A stretch of DNA of 64,000 bases, from positions 54,558,006-54,622,005 of the forward strand of contig NC_085047.1 of assembly GCF_963662255.1 (NCBI RefSeq), given 5' to 3'. The translations under genes and the position numbers were made by a program. Below are positions 1 to 12,842 of this stretch, piece by piece; the first letter of the stretch is position 1; every line of letters starts with the position of its first letter. Below the pieces are notes generated by a model that ran no database searches, had not been told where the DNA came from, and was given only the letters and a program-made list of their open reading frames with translations. The DNA is from Cinclus cinclus (taxonomy: Eukaryota > Chordata > Aves > Passeriformes > Cinclidae).

Positions 1-817
1 ATGTTTTCATACAGCCAAGCTGTTCTTTGACTCGGATGCTTGAGAGCCTCTTTATAAGCAACAATTTTTCCACTGATAGAAGTGCATGGTGGAGAGATTA
101 CAAAGACCTGAACCAAAGTTTTGCATGTAGGTTCTGCTGCCACAACCAGTCTGTATCCAAATTTGTGAAGCAGATCTACAGGTCCTATGGAGGCAATGAT
201 GGAATGTGTTTCTAACGATTTCAGTAATACAGTGATGTATATTTCTTGACCAATGGGTGGGCAGTCAAACTCTACCCACTGGGACCTAGACAGGGGGATT
301 CCTTTGCTAGTTCTAATGCCTAGAGTCTCATCAGAGCTTACTCTTCTGAATTCATAAAGGGTGCTGGTGAATATCACATCCAGTGAAATCAAAGTCTTGT
401 TCATGGCACATAACTGCTCATTTGTAAAAAGTCCAACCTGAAGGGAGGTCCCAAGCACCTCTGAACTCCTGTTCAAATCAATGTGAAATACAGGCCATTC
501 CACATGGAGGGTGGACATGCTGCTTCTGCTCCATTGGGCAGCACTACTGTTGTCACTGGGAGAGACCATTCTGAACAAGAAATCACCAGCACTCTTGAAA
601 TGGAAACACTCAAACACCACTGTCCCCTGGGACTGATTTGCTGGAAGCAGTTTTCTTGCAATTATCTCACTGGTGCTGGCATCCAGTAAAAGGATGGATA
701 CAGGCTCTGCTGTCACATTACCACCACTGTAGTACTGATATTCCACTGACACTGTGTCATTGCTGAAGGCTACATGATCCGGGTGCTCCAACAGGAGATA
801 CTCCACTTCGCCGAGAA
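1..817 (-). CDS. THSD1: THSD1 coding exon 2 (large ectodomain exon, truncated by window edge)
   Basis: The acceptor is a pyrimidine tract ending CTTTCAG read on the minus strand, with the exon starting at 817. It begins with TT, which completes a Val codon split from the start-codon exon, then reads LGEVEYLLLEHP. There are 271 full codons without a stop. Sequons are NDT, NVT, NQS, NSS, NRS and NKT, consistent with a secreted or extracellular segment. Confidence 0.95.
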
Positions 818-3800
818 CTGAAAGGAAAAGTTCCACAACAGTATTAAGAAACAGACAAGTGATCGTTCCTGTGGAAGAAAATAAATTCTTTAAAAATATT
901 AGAAGTGGTTCTCTTTTCAAGTGAACCAGATGACAAAAAGAGAAAAGGTCCTAGCTGTAGCAGTTAGAGCTCAACAGTTCTGTTCTCTGCAGGGATGTGA
1001 TTTGGAGCAGCTCAAAGTCCACTGCAGTAACATGTTCAGGAAGGTAAAAGCAAGTATGTTAAAGTGAACCACAAACCACCCAAAAGATTAACAGAAAATT
1101 TGATTTATCAGAACAGATTCTTAAACTTTCCAACTTTCACTTACAGATTCTTTTACTCCACAGAGCCAGCTGTTTTTCAGCTTCAGCAGTAATTTAGCAA
1201 AAAAAAGGACAGCGGTTTCTTATACAGACAGATGAAAAATATCCCCCAAGTTAAACAGAATAGGAAGTCTGCATGATGCTTTTTGAAGCCTTTTCTCTTG
1301 CTCTGTCTTATGAATCTTTCATTTTGCTCATTTGCATCGCAGACATTTGAGTGAAAGAGTTGAAAATAACAGTGATGGTGACTGCAGCACTTTTCTTGTC
1401 TCAGATGTGGTGCAACATGTCTAAATGACATCATTTCATTATAAATGGTGCAGTCTTTTCAAATTCACTTCTTGCATGACCATGTTTGTGCAAGTTGCCA
1501 AATTATCCTGAGACATGCTGTAACTAGTGATGATATCTAAAGCAATAAATTGGGAAGATCACATTTCCGTTCTTAGCTCAGCTACTTTCTCTGTGTTGCT
1601 TGCACCTTAAGTATTTCAGACACAGAAAGGTTATCTGAAAAATGGGAACTGCATACATCTATTCTAGATACGGAATGTGCTGTAAGACATCTTTATTTAA
1701 TTAATTGTCTGGGGAAAGGCTTCTGAGTCTTGGATGGAAGGTGCCTCAGAAGTGTAAAACTTCAGTTAAAGCAATCCTTTCATAAGTAGTATCAACTAAC
1801 AATACTTTGACTTGTTAAATCTGTTACACATGTCTTAAGATTACCTCAAAGAAAGCTTTGCTGGAAAAACACTGCAACTGCCAAGGCAAGCACTCAGCAG
1901 TCAGGAGTAGCTGGACTCATCTCACATAATATTAGACGCCTACTACTCTAAGCTTCAATTTGAGTTAGTCACCTTGGATTCACTTTCTTCTCAGCAGGAA
2001 AAATTTTTAGGAAGAAATTCATCTGACTGCATACAGACATTTACATCTGGGCAGGGTGCAGTGTGCACTAGAAAAAAAAGGAGCCTACTGCTTGCCACCA
2101 GCTATAACATGTCCTTAAAATAACCAGCTCCAACCATACTCATAAAGTCAGAGTAAAGGTGGCATACACAGCCTTACACATATAAATCATACATATACAC
2201 TTACATGTACATGCTATAACTCAAGTCTTTAATTTGCATTTCCACGAGACGCTGCTTCATTTGGCAGATGGACAGTGCTCATTATCAGCAGGTTCTTTTG
2301 TTCTCATTGTTCTGTTGGTGGTCCTGTGTATTATTGACTGCACACCATCCAAAATCCTTCCTGATAACACAGAATTATTCATTTCCCCTGTGGACTCTTC
2401 TATTGTGCTCTTATTGTAGTGTATTAGTGCATTAGAAATATTAATGACTTTATCCTTCTAATAGCCCTTAAATATGAGAGGAGGTCACTACTCTTGTTTA
2501 GTGTGTTAAGAAACAAGGCACAGGCATGAAGGTAAAAACTGTCAAGTATCAACTAATTGTGGTGCCCTGTAAAAGCCAGGACCTGATTTTAAGTACAATG
2601 GTCCTTCAGACATTCAAAGCAGGATCCTGTTCATCACAGCTGTAGTGAGCACATGGCACCGCAGCCAATCTTATCTCAACCTGGACACCCAGAGAGCAAG
2701 AGACAGACCCTAAACACCTGTGAAAAATGTCTCTCTGAACTTCCCAGCAACACATTCTCCTTGTTCTTCACGTTTTGGCTCTGTCACGTGTGCCTGCCCC
2801 TATTTTACAATCCTGTTTCTACCACCGTCTACTTTTAGTCTCTCTTGAGTACTAGCCTAACTCTATTATTGTTACCATACTTCTTCAAACTGCTGCCCTC
2901 AACTCTTTACCTTATAGCTCTTTTATCTTCTGCTATTCCTTGGGCATGTGATTAACTCTGGCACATTCCCACCTTCCTTGCTCAGTGCTAGAATTCCATC
3001 AGAGAGCACAGGACAATCAACTCTTGTGTTCAGTAATACTAGGGAGCTCTTGCCCTGGGCTGGAGCATGCACAGGGTTGTATGGGGCTGACAAGAAGAGC
3101 CAGTGGGAGCTGGGGCACACTTAACCCTTCAGAGAACCTCATCACTAAGTCATCTGCAAGGATTTAGATCTGGACCAGATCTAGGTAACTCTTTATAAGG
3201 ACAGGAGAAAGCATGTCCCAGGCCACCGTGAGCTCTCTAACAAAGGTGAAGTTCCCACAGCTGTGTTAGAGTTTCCCAGTGAAATGGCTGTGAGTTGCTG
3301 GGGCTTTGTTTCTTTGATAGTGGGCAAAATGATGCATTTCTCTACATGGGAATCAGCTAAGTTCAATGTAGCTGAAACATTAAAGGAGCTCAGACTATGG
3401 CAAAATCCCAGCATGAAAAATTTCAATTTTAAGCTTTAAACATAAAACAAAAACATTCAAGTGATAGTAATGAAAAGTACTGATGTTTGTACCTAGTGCT
3501 TTATTGTCCTTACTCTCTTTTACAACTGTATTGACCTTTTTGCAGAGTTTTTTATTTGGAATGGCTGAGACGAAGAGTAACACCATTCTGTATGTTGGGA
3601 GGAAGGACAGGAGAGAGGGCAGAAGACTGCTGTGGAGCAGTCCATCAAGTGCAGGTCACTTAGGAAGGGAGGGAAGTGAGCTGTTACAGCACTGCAGGGC
3701 TCTGACTGGTGCACTCCAGTTCATAGCATCCTTTCCCCCAGTTTGGTAAACAAGAACTTTGCACTTCTGGACAGCCCTCGCTGCAGTTTTTCACAATGCT

Positions 3801-6198
3801 CCGAAAGACACCAGTCAGAAGGAGCCAGCTTCCACTGCAAGCTCCTTCAGTTGCCCTCCCGCCTACTATGTGCCCATGACTCTGCCATGTGCCAAAGCTT
3901 GGTCCCAGTCGTTTGGACAGCCAGTCAGGAGCATCTCTCAATGCATTTGTATAATTGTCATTGTCATTACAATGGCCTCTCATTGAAAGAAGTCCAGCTG
4001 TGGTACCAGCAAACTGCCAGAGGAGTCTTTGTAAGAATTCACACTTTAAAAGATCAAAAGAAAAATCCTTGTTTTCACTGAAGAGCAAGAAGAATTACTT
4101 GAGGGTGCTATTCAGATAGTTATTTATTTTTAAGTGGGTTGTGCTGTTGTCTTGTCAGCCATCGGTAATGCAGAGATAAGTAGAATAAAAACATCAGTAA
4201 AACTGATAAGAAATGAGAATGCAGTTTAGTTGGATGCTAGGGCTTTTTATAGCACTTCAGTAATTTTCCAGAGCATATTGGATCACTTAAAAATAGTGAG
4301 AGAACTATGTAAGTGAAATAGTTATCTAAAAATCTACGTACATAGTAATATTCAAAGATACACATATGCAGAACTGTTTGGAAGCAATTTCTGAATTATG
4401 GGCTGCCCTTTAACTGGAAATAAGGTGAAAGTTGATGCACCTAAAGTTTGCAGCAGAGATTTAGCTCATTAACTGCACCTCGTAATTACTTGCTGTGCCA
4501 TGCTCTATAAAGTTCATGAATAATAGCTTTTACCTCTGAGTCAACCAGTTGTGAATGTCTACAGGACTGGCTCACCAAGAACCAGTGGATATTGTAAAAA
4601 TTCATCTCACATCTTGCCTCCAGTGAATTTAATGCTTACCTTCACTGTGTTATCCACTCAGTGCAGTGTTTCTACCTGGGCTGCTTAGCTGTCTTATTAA
4701 AACAAGAAATGGTACTAAAAGCCATAGACAAGAGTCTTTACTTCTACTAGAACCAAATTCATCTAAAAGATGGCAATACTAGGTTCTCTAGAATCTTTTA
4801 GGGATCCCTTGTTCTGCAGCAGAGATGGAGGACGCATGGAGGAATGAGCATATTTACTATTCAGTCATTACTTATAATCAGATTTTTCTCACTTAAGCAA
4901 GGACAGCAAACTGCATACATTTTTGTCCATTTCTCTCTTTTGTAAGACATCTTCAGCTGTTTGATGCAAGAACTACCTGCTACGGCTCATTCCATAAGTG
5001 GGGATTAATCACTTCTTTTTCTATGTGTTCCACGTTGTACTTATTTCTGCAGTGCACACCTTAATCCTTCACTGTGGTTTGACAATGTACTGCAGCTGTC
5101 AGAACAACACTGGCCTTTAAACTAGGAATGAAATTTTCTAAAGCATATGAACTGCTTAGGAATTAAGAGTGCAATTTTCAAAATTTCTAGTTCACTCTGC
5201 AATAAGAAAGTAATTTGCAAACATACTTCCTACTTAGTACATTTTTGGAAAGGATAAGACACCATACATATGATGCTCCTCATCTTGTAGACATCTTGCA
5301 GGTTTCTGACTTGAACTTAGGATGTCTAACTTCCCTCTTTGACAGCTGATGTTGAGAAGCAGGTGCTTTTTCATTATACACATCTCAGCTGCAGATGGGT
5401 AAGAGCTGCTTTCAGTATGTATGGATCTGTGCATGGATTACTCAAACAAGACTGATTGTCTCTGACTACCTGCCAAATATAAGGTGACTAAGATTGAATG
5501 TGTATGAACATCATCCTTTGGCTTCCTATACAATCAGAGGAAAGAACATCTCTTATTTCTCTTGGTTCTACTCAAAAGTTCTCTGGATGGAAGCTTAGAT
5601 CCTTCAGATGGGGGCTCACTCAGCCATAGGAGGTTGGCTATTCTTAGATGCTTACATATGAGCCAACCACCCAGGTTCCTTTCCTAGTAATGGAGAGAAA
5701 CAGGTAGCTCTGTGCACACTTCCACCTATCCTACTATGGATACCTAAACCAGGCCTATCTTCCATGATGTTCATTAAATACTATGAAATGTAAGTCTTAC
5801 AAGAGAGCAGAATTCCAGATACTGCTTCTAGCGCAGCCAGTCCCTTGATGCTCATGGACATTTGTTAATTTATCTCATTTATTCCTCTGAGCAAATTTGC
5901 ATCAGAAAAGGGTCCTGACACTGATGTAAAGGGGCAGCTCATGCAAGTTGCATTTTCCACATAACTATTGCATAAGATCTAGACTAAATTCTGTGCCTAT
6001 CTGTAGCATTTATATACGCATACTGAAGCATATCTGGCTTCTGTAGCATTTATTTTCCACAGATTACCCGGAAACATCACCATTCAAAACCACCTGGTGA
6101 ATGCACATCACAGATTTCCCCTGACAGCTCTAATACTCACCATAGTCACAGAGAACTACTAACAACAGATTTGAAAAATCTTTCAACATCTGTTTCAT
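1..6198 (-). CDS. THSD1: THSD1, thrombospondin type-1 domain-containing protein 1 (5' coding part, runs off left edge)
   Basis: THSD1 is a single-pass membrane glycoprotein linked to endothelial focal adhesion. Two coding exons are visible: 6198-6141 (start codon, codons 1-19 plus one base) and 817-1 (codons 20-291 plus two bases, continuing past the edge). They join in phase across a GT-AG intron of about 5.3 kb. The N-terminus MKQMLKDFSNLLLVVLCDY is a hydrophobic signal peptide nearly identical to the human start I remember. The large exon is open throughout, carries landmarks such as VEWPVFHIDLNR, QWVEFDCPP and DLLHKFGYRLV, and has six N-glycosylation sequons. The TSP1 repeat, transmembrane helix and cytoplasmic tail should lie left of the window. 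The leader carries an overlapping upstream ORF. Seen: the ORF, motifs and splice phases. Identity rests on remembered mammalian sequence. Confidence 0.95.
818..6140 (-). other. THSD1: THSD1 intron between start exon and ectodomain exon
   Basis: This is 5.3 kb of non-coding sequence with an ordinary AT-rich composition. ORFs of up to 134 codons near 3.7-4.1 kb lie on both strands, with no recognisable domain and no splice support. I saw no RNA gene or clear repeat here. Confidence 0.8.
6141..6198 (-). CDS. THSD1: THSD1 coding exon 1 (start codon and signal peptide)
   Basis: ATG is at 6198-6196 with A at -3. It encodes 19 residues rich in Leu/Val, the signal peptide, plus the first base of codon 20. 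The donor GTGAGT follows at 6140. The same start and exon boundary are expected from the human protein. The exon extends upstream as 5' UTR to a probable acceptor at 6280/6279. Confidence 0.95.
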
Positions 6199-6235
6199 TC
6201 TGACCACTGAGATCCTGGGTCCTTTTACTCCTCAT
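6146..6235 (-). other. Upstream ORF overlapping the THSD1 start codon
   Basis: ATG at 6235-6233 has G at -3. It opens a 29-codon frame that passes through the THSD1 start codon in a different frame and stops at TGA 6148-6146, near the end of the signal-peptide coding. It is a likely translational dampener if the inferred leader is used. A stable peptide product is not claimed. Confidence 0.5.
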
Positions 6236-6279
6236 GTCCTTTTTCAGCTCCAAAGTGCCAGCACGTTTTCCAAGAACAC
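6199..6279 (-). other. THSD1: THSD1 5' UTR part of start-codon exon
   Basis: On the minus strand a pyrimidine-rich TTTTTTAACTTTTAG acceptor precedes 6279. The 81 nt to the start codon contain one upstream ATG at 6235 whose frame overlaps the main start codon. The acceptor is inferred from consensus only. Confidence 0.6.
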
Positions 6280-7635
6280 CTAAAAGTTAAAAAATTACAG
6301 CTGTGTCAACTTTGCTTCCTAAAATACAAGACAAAAGACATACCATTAGTAAGTAAAAAAAAATTAATAAACTATTAATTAACATTTCTCTCGTTTACCT
6401 AACAATTACTAACACTGTATCGATGCATCTGAATAAGCACAGCTACAACTCACTGTACAATAATTTTCCATCCTGAAATGCAGCTCCTGAGCCAGAACAA
6501 CAAAGGCAGATAGGAACAATTTTTATCTTTGCACTGCAGGAACTGCTGCAGAGGATATATTATGACTAAGGTTCACAACAGCAAAATAATGAGTATTTTA
6601 TACAAAACGTAACTCTGAGCTCAGCACATACCGATATTGGAGATTTATTGCTGGTACACAATTCATATCATTTGTCAGCTGCTTTCAAACGGGAAAGCAG
6701 CTCAACAACAAACTAATTTTGTGGTCATCGAACTCCTCTGTAATTCAGGTCTAGTAATACACTTGGCACTCTAACCAGATTTATAAAAGATCTATAACTG
6801 CTTTTTATGTCATTTTGACTGATCAGATGGAGAAGGTGCTAACTTCCACTTTTTTCTCCATAATTTTTTAAGTTTACATTCACTACAGCCTTTGCTAAGC
6901 CAACAGAAATAGACTTCTTTTGGGAAGTTTCCCAGTTTTATGTGCATGTGGTTTAAGCTAGCCTTTATGAGTCTTGTAACAATTAGATAAAACAGGTTGG
7001 AAGCACAGTGATAGCAGCAAAACCAAACAGCTTCCCTCAGAAACATAGGTAGGAGGGAATCTGAAAAGAAATTCTACTTAGAGGCCATTTCAAAATAGAA
7101 GAATTTCTCTCCTGTGTTTCACAGGAGCACCTGTAGATCAGTGTCACTATGCTTACCGTCACACAAACATGCAAGAAAAGTCTTGATCCATTAAGTTTAC
7201 AACCTAATTTTATGAGAGAAATCTGGCACTGGAGCAGGCAGAAGTTGGGAATGAGCAAAACTGTGGAGGATAATGGTAAAACATGGGAACCAAGCATGGC
7301 AAAGATCATGCACATCTTTAGGAATCACAAATAAGATATTTCAACAATTACACCGCTCGGCTTGTTGAACTAAGAGGCAGCAGACATGTTACTTGAAAGC
7401 TCTTTGAACTGCTCTCTGTGCCAAGTGGCTGGAGAGAATAATTTCTAAGAAGGGACTAGCAGCACAGCCTTGCTCAGTAAAAGCCCATTACAATAATAGC
7501 TGCACATATCTGAAAGGAATAATCATCATCTGGCCCAGGAACTTGACAGGGCTCCAGAAAGCATTAGATAGGGACAGTGATACCGCCACCACCCTCAATT
7601 TCACTTTATACGCTGTAAATTACAGGAAGACAAAC

Positions 7636-7765
7636 CTTGTGCCTCAGGAGAGGGGCGGCTGCTGACGGAGGGCGGCGGGGAGCCAGCCTGCCTCCAGGGA
7701 CAGCCGCTCCCGAACTCCTCCGGCTGCCGGCAGCAGGCGCAGCATCACAGCAGGAACAGCATTCT
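7636..7765 (-). other. Candidate alternative THSD1 first exon in small GC-rich patch
   Basis: This is an isolated GC-rich, CpG-containing block inside AT-rich sequence, followed on the minus strand by AAG|GTTTGT, a sub-optimal donor at 7636/7635. It lies 1.4 kb upstream of the start-codon exon. It could be an alternative promoter and leader. The upper limit is only the edge of the GC patch. Confidence 0.25.
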
Positions 7766-10700
7766 TTGCCTGTATCGTTATTGATCACTAATCAGTTAAT
7801 CGAAACAAGGAATCAAAGTAGTCCGAAGAAGAAAACAAGCAGGTTTTGTTTTTAAAAAATTAATTGTGATAGATGTCTTGGCCTCTATCATTAACTGCTC
7901 AAAGAAAACGGAAGGTATGTGGCATTGCTGTAAACTGCCTTGGAATCAAGTAGGGGAAAATTGATCAGTGTGCCACTACTGTGATTGTGCTGGATGACTT
8001 TAATGGGTCCTTTCCATTCCTAGCTTTCCTAGCTGCAGATTCTTCAAATGGCTTTAACAAATACTTCTTTCAGAAAGTCACACATTGATGGATGAAATTC
8101 AAATAATCCTAATCTCAGCCTAATGAGCGACACCGCACAGAGGAAATGAAGCTATGGAAGGGAGAATAAATGCTCAGGAAAAAAAGAAAAAAGCCTGTGT
8201 AGGAGAGCACTCTTGGGGTAGCTGTCTTGTATCTTAATTTGCACATCTGCCCAACCGAGGAAAAAGCAGCATGGTTCATGAGACAGGGTGCCAGCGGGAG
8301 GCACAGGGACCAGACCTGACTTCTGTTCCTATTCCTGCCACTGCCAGACATAATGTCAGCAAATTGCAGCATTAATCTGCTCCCCTCCTTTCCTCCCCAT
8401 CTTTCACACTCCGTATTTATAGCAAAGACTTTTCAGGACAGAGAGTCTTTCTAACCAAGCCCGTGGATGGAGCCCAGCGCCAGAGAGCCCTTGGGTGTTT
8501 CAGGAACACCAATCATTCGTCGCACCAAAACCTCCTTCCCTCTCACCCTTCCCTCTGCATTATCTTGGCTCGCTTGGGAAAAGATTCCAGCATGCAGTGC
8601 AAGTAACACCCAGGCTAGAACTGGAGTATTTGAAACTGTACCAAAACTAACTTCCAATTAGTGAGATCAGGTACCTCTGGAAGCCTAGCCCGGGGCTACT
8701 TCACCCTCTGCACGCCTCTGCAGCAACTGAATTGCAGCAGGAGCCCTCCCACCTCACACTCATCCAGCTACTTCAGGCTACCGGCTGCTGTACAGCCCTA
8801 CCTTTGAACAAAACTCCAATTAAAGTGCTCCACGAAGCCTCCCTGAGCTTTTGCACCTTTGCTAGCTGAATTCCAACAGCACCTCTAAAAGGACTGCCAG
8901 CCCATTTTCGGTGTACTAGTGGCACTGTACTCCTCTCTTTCTGCACAGGTTTGTTCCTTTCCCCTCCTTCACTCTTCCTTCCTTTTGCCTCATCTCAGTT
9001 TTGGACAGGCCTTACAATGACCTCTAAGTACAGCTCAGAATTTTCCCCTCTCCTCTCTGTCTTCTCTAAGCCAATTTCTTTCTAGATTTCTTCTCATTTT
9101 TAGGTCTTCTTTCAGATTCTCCACGTATTTGCCCCCTGCTCAAATATTTTTCCTCTTTCTGCACTCATATAAAATTTTGCTTTTTGAAGCAGACAGTACA
9201 TTTAAATGGTTTCTACTCTATTCAGATCGTCTACCTCAAGTTCATTAACTTAATGAGATGAAAAATGATGGAACGGAGAAAGCTATCAAACTTCAAATAA
9301 TTGGCTTTTTTAATTTATTGCTCTCGTGGACAAGCATGAACTGAGGCTCTATTGTGTGAAATGCAGCAGAAGCACAGCGACATAAAAAGATGCTTTCTTC
9401 TTCCAAGAGACAGTGTAATGGGCGGATTGGAAGTGGAAGACTTCCTCTCCAAAGGGAATTTAAAATGACAGATGAGGAGGGCATAAGCCATAAAGTGCTT
9501 TGGAAGCAAAGACCAAGAGGCTTGTGTGCAAGGCAAATGACACGGGAAAACTTTGAGTCCCTGCTCTGCAGCAGATTTCCTGTGCTATCTTGGTCACATC
9601 TCTTAGCTTTCCTGTGGCATAGCACTCCATTGGAGACTGTATCTCACTATATGCTATGGGGGCTACAAGAATAAATCCTCATCTGTGAGGTTTGCAGGCA
9701 CCACAGTGTCACGAACCATGAAAGAGCTGGATGTGAAATTTGAAATTGTACTTATTTGCAAAAAAATTGCAAGTAAGTGACAGAATAGGCTACAATACTG
9801 CCTATTAGAATCACATATATTGACCTGTTCGAAAAATGTCCCTATTTCCCTACATCATTAAACCACAAAGTATATTTGGATCATTTTGGTTTTACATAAA
9901 AACCTAAAATAAACCAAACTAACCAAACCGACAAAAAACTACAAGCCAACTGGATTCATGACTCCTAGTATTTTGCAGCAGTATCCAAGGCTGCAGCACA
10001 GACATGACATTTCAAACACCAGCCGCCTCTTCTGACAGCTGTCACCTGCTGATTTAGCAGTTAACACCTTCACCAACTGCAAGAGCACAGCATTCAGTGC
10101 CTACTCCCCCTTCATTAGGCAGATGAGAGGCAAATAACCCTTGTAGTTAAGAAAGGGCCATCAGGAATTAATCAGATACTCCATGACCAAGCATGAGTTT
10201 AATGAAAACACAAATCCATGGCACTCAAAACTTCTGTGCTCTGGAGTCTCACTCATGCAAAGGAAGCTCCACTGATGGATCCCATATTTCACCTACTCAT
10301 AAGCACCCTCAGTCCTCTTCCTCTTTGCAAATCCCCACCAAGAGCTGAGCCCTCCCCTATCCTAGCTCCCACCTTCCTTCAGTAACTTCAGGCCTGTTCT
10401 TGCTCATCTCTCCTCTGAGCACAGCCCTGCTCTCTCCATGTACTGCCAACTCCACAGCTGCAGGTGAAGGTGGACCCAGCCACGGCATAGAACCCCCCCG
10501 ACGTAGGGCACACGGTGGGAGAAGGGCTTGGGGAAGGACTGAGTGTGTGGGGGGGCCATATGGTGTCAAGCTGAGGAGTGATCCTCTTGGAACCTGCCTC
10601 TGCCCGAGGCGCTGCCCCAGGCAGCAGGACCTATCCCAGGCACTCTGATACACCAGCAACCAGCCAGGGTCTGGATACGTATTGGAATTATGGAGAGAAA

Positions 10701-11742
10701 AAAAAATCCTTTATACTTGTTCACTAGCAAACATTTTTCAATTGTATTTGCAATCCAAAATCTGCACAGTTCTGGCTATGTATGAGAGGCTGACGGCAAA
10801 ATAGGCTACAGATAGAAAAGCCTGAAAGTCCCTAAATCCTCCCTACATTTCACAAGCAGCACTAACAGCAAAAAGAAATGTGTATCTGCAACATTTCCTC
10901 AGATTTAAGGATTTCTTCATATTTTATCTGTATGTTGGAAAAGAGATTAATTATTTTCAACCATCATACGCTTATTGCAATGGGATTAGGCAGCTATTGA
11001 AGTGTTACCACCTGCTGGGAATTTCAAAACCTCCCATATAATCTCTCCACTTTGACAGTAAAGAATGAACATCTCAACTGTGCATCACATTTTATCAAAA
11101 TCTAATCACTGCTGACCAGCCAGAGTGGTCAGGGCCAAAAATGTGCCACTTCTCGGAAGATCTTTAGCCAGGAAAGAGTCTATGTGGTATCTGCCACAGC
11201 AGGGGGTTGGAGCTGACATCCTCAAAGGCATCTTTCATTCTTATTTACACATCCAACAACTTTACATTGCTATCAGATAATGACTTTATTAAAATTATGC
11301 ATCTAAATTCACTAGGCTGAAACTGACAGCACCAGATCCTCCATGTGCAAGAAAAAAACAGTAATTAGCTGGTAAAGTCCATCTTCATTAATATTTAGCG
11401 TCAGATCTCACAAAATCCTTGGATTTCTCAGCTCCTTTTGATATTAACAGCAATTCAAGGGCAGACTGGCCAACAACATCTGTCCTTTGAAACCGAAGGG
11501 TTTACAATAGACAGAGTATAACAACATCTTACAATGACAGGGATACATACTTACTTTGGAAAATGTACAGTGAAAATAACTTTATAAAGCATAAGGAAAT
11601 TTGGGAAGGTTCCCCTTCAACAATAAATAAACAATGCAAAGAAGTAAATACATTCGATGAGATCTTAGGGCATAAGGGATGGAATGCAGTCATCCATTCT
11701 TTCCTTCCCCCTTCAGAGTTTCTTGAATATATACATATACAT

Positions 11743-11751
<9 letters not shown>

Positions 11752-11779
<28 letters not shown>
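11752..11779. repeat. (TA)14 microsatellite
   Basis: Fourteen uninterrupted TA units follow a short ATAC-rich stretch. Probably polymorphic. Confidence 0.95.
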
Positions 11780-12052
11780 CTGTGCACTGCTCCTGGAATT
11801 CCCCTTTTGGTGGAGATTATAAGGAAGATCATCGTATGGAGATCATATATGGCACAGCTGATACAATCAGAAGTTTTTTAGAGAAGCAGGTCTGAAATAC
11901 CATGAAGTACCGGTATTGAAAAGAGAACTGGGAAGCTTTCTCCTACGCTTTACCCTGGGTTTGCCGTGTACTCACGCTGTTTCGACCGGTCTAGCGACTG
12001 ACATGAAGTAGCAATCACCAAACATAGTAAAAAACACTAAAATTATTCCTAC

Positions 12053-12830
12053 CTATTGCGGGCTCGGGTGAGGAACGCGGGCAGTCGTTCCCCGTGCCGA
12101 TGCTCCAGGCACTTCGAGAGCGCTGGAGCACCGGGGCTCCGGGCGGGACGCCCGCTGCCTCCGGGGCAGAGGCGACCACAGGGAATACCTGGGCAAGGGC
12201 AAACCCGGGACCTGCCGGCACACAGGTGCTTTAAAACACCTCCAGGACCGCGCGTCACGGCGATCGCGGCGCGATCCCGCGGCACCGCTCGCTCCGACCG
12301 ACGGCTCTCCCCGCCCGTGCCGGTCGGCTCCGAGCCCGGGACAGCCCAGGCTCCTCACCGCCCCACCCCTCGGCACCCAGCGATCCGCCCGCGCCCCGGG
12401 ACCCCCCGGCTCGGCTCCCCCTCCGCCCGCCCCGCGCTCACCTTCGCGGAGCGGCCGGCGGGTCGCGGATGGCGCGCGGTCCTTCCCGTGGAGGAGACGG
12501 CGCCGGCGCTGCCCGGGGCGGCGGGCGGGCGCTCGCTGCCCGGAGAGGCGGTGGCGGCAGGAGGGTTAAATGGCGGCTGCGGGCGGCTGTCAGCGGGCGC
12601 GGGGCGGCGGCGGGCGCCGAGCGAGGGCAGCCCGCGCCCCTGGCGGCGAGGCGATCCCGGCCCAGCCCGGCCCTGCCCCGCCGCGGCCGCGCCGCCCTCA
12701 CACGCCCGCCCGCCGGGCTGCGGCGGCCCTGCGGGAGAGGAGAGCCGTGAGGGGCGCGCCCGACCCGTGTGTGCCCCCGGGCTGGGCCGGCCGTGAGGGC
12801 CCTGGGGCAGCCCCGCAGTTCCCCTCACGG
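12053..12830. promoter_or_regulatory. THSD1: CpG island, probable THSD1 promoter
   Basis: About 0.8 kb is very GC-rich and dense in CG dinucleotides between AT-rich flanks. On the minus strand it contains a near-consensus donor AAG|GTGAGC at 12442/12441 and a second donor ATAG|GTAGGA at 12053/12052, either of which can join the acceptor at 6280. On the plus strand an AAATGGCGGC element (12568-12577) resembles a YY1 site. Assignment to THSD1 rests on position and strand: it is the only CpG island between the THSD1 start exon and VPS36. Confidence 0.7.
12442..12560 (-). other. THSD1: Candidate THSD1 non-coding exon 1
   Basis: The minus-strand leader ends at the strong donor AAG|GTGAGC (exon end 12442). 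The transcription start is not visible, and 12560 is only a nominal limit inside the CpG island. Confidence 0.45.
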
Positions 12831-12842
12831 TGCGTGCGGCTT

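Larger units (their letters stand above)
6280..12441 (-). other. THSD1: THSD1 first (leader) intron
   Basis: This sequence separates the start-codon exon from the CpG-island leader. It holds a small GC-rich patch at about 7630-7760, a possible alternative first exon on the minus strand, and a TA repeat near 11750. No other coding exon was recognised. The interval depends on the leader donor at 12442 being the one used. Confidence 0.55.

Noticed and set aside
3684..4088. 134-codon minus-strand ORF in the THSD1 intron, with plus-strand ORFs over it
   Set aside because: No recognisable domain, no matching splice sites, and open on both strands by chance.
7928..8035. Possible CR1 tail (GTGCTGGATGACTTTAATGG)
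   Set aside because: Only about 35 bases resemble a CR1 3' end, and the match could be chance.
12056..12796. 246-codon plus-strand ORF, and long minus-strand ORFs over the same place
   Set aside because: Open frames on both strands of a CpG island are expected from GC content. The product is low-complexity Pro/Arg/Gly/Ala with no domain.
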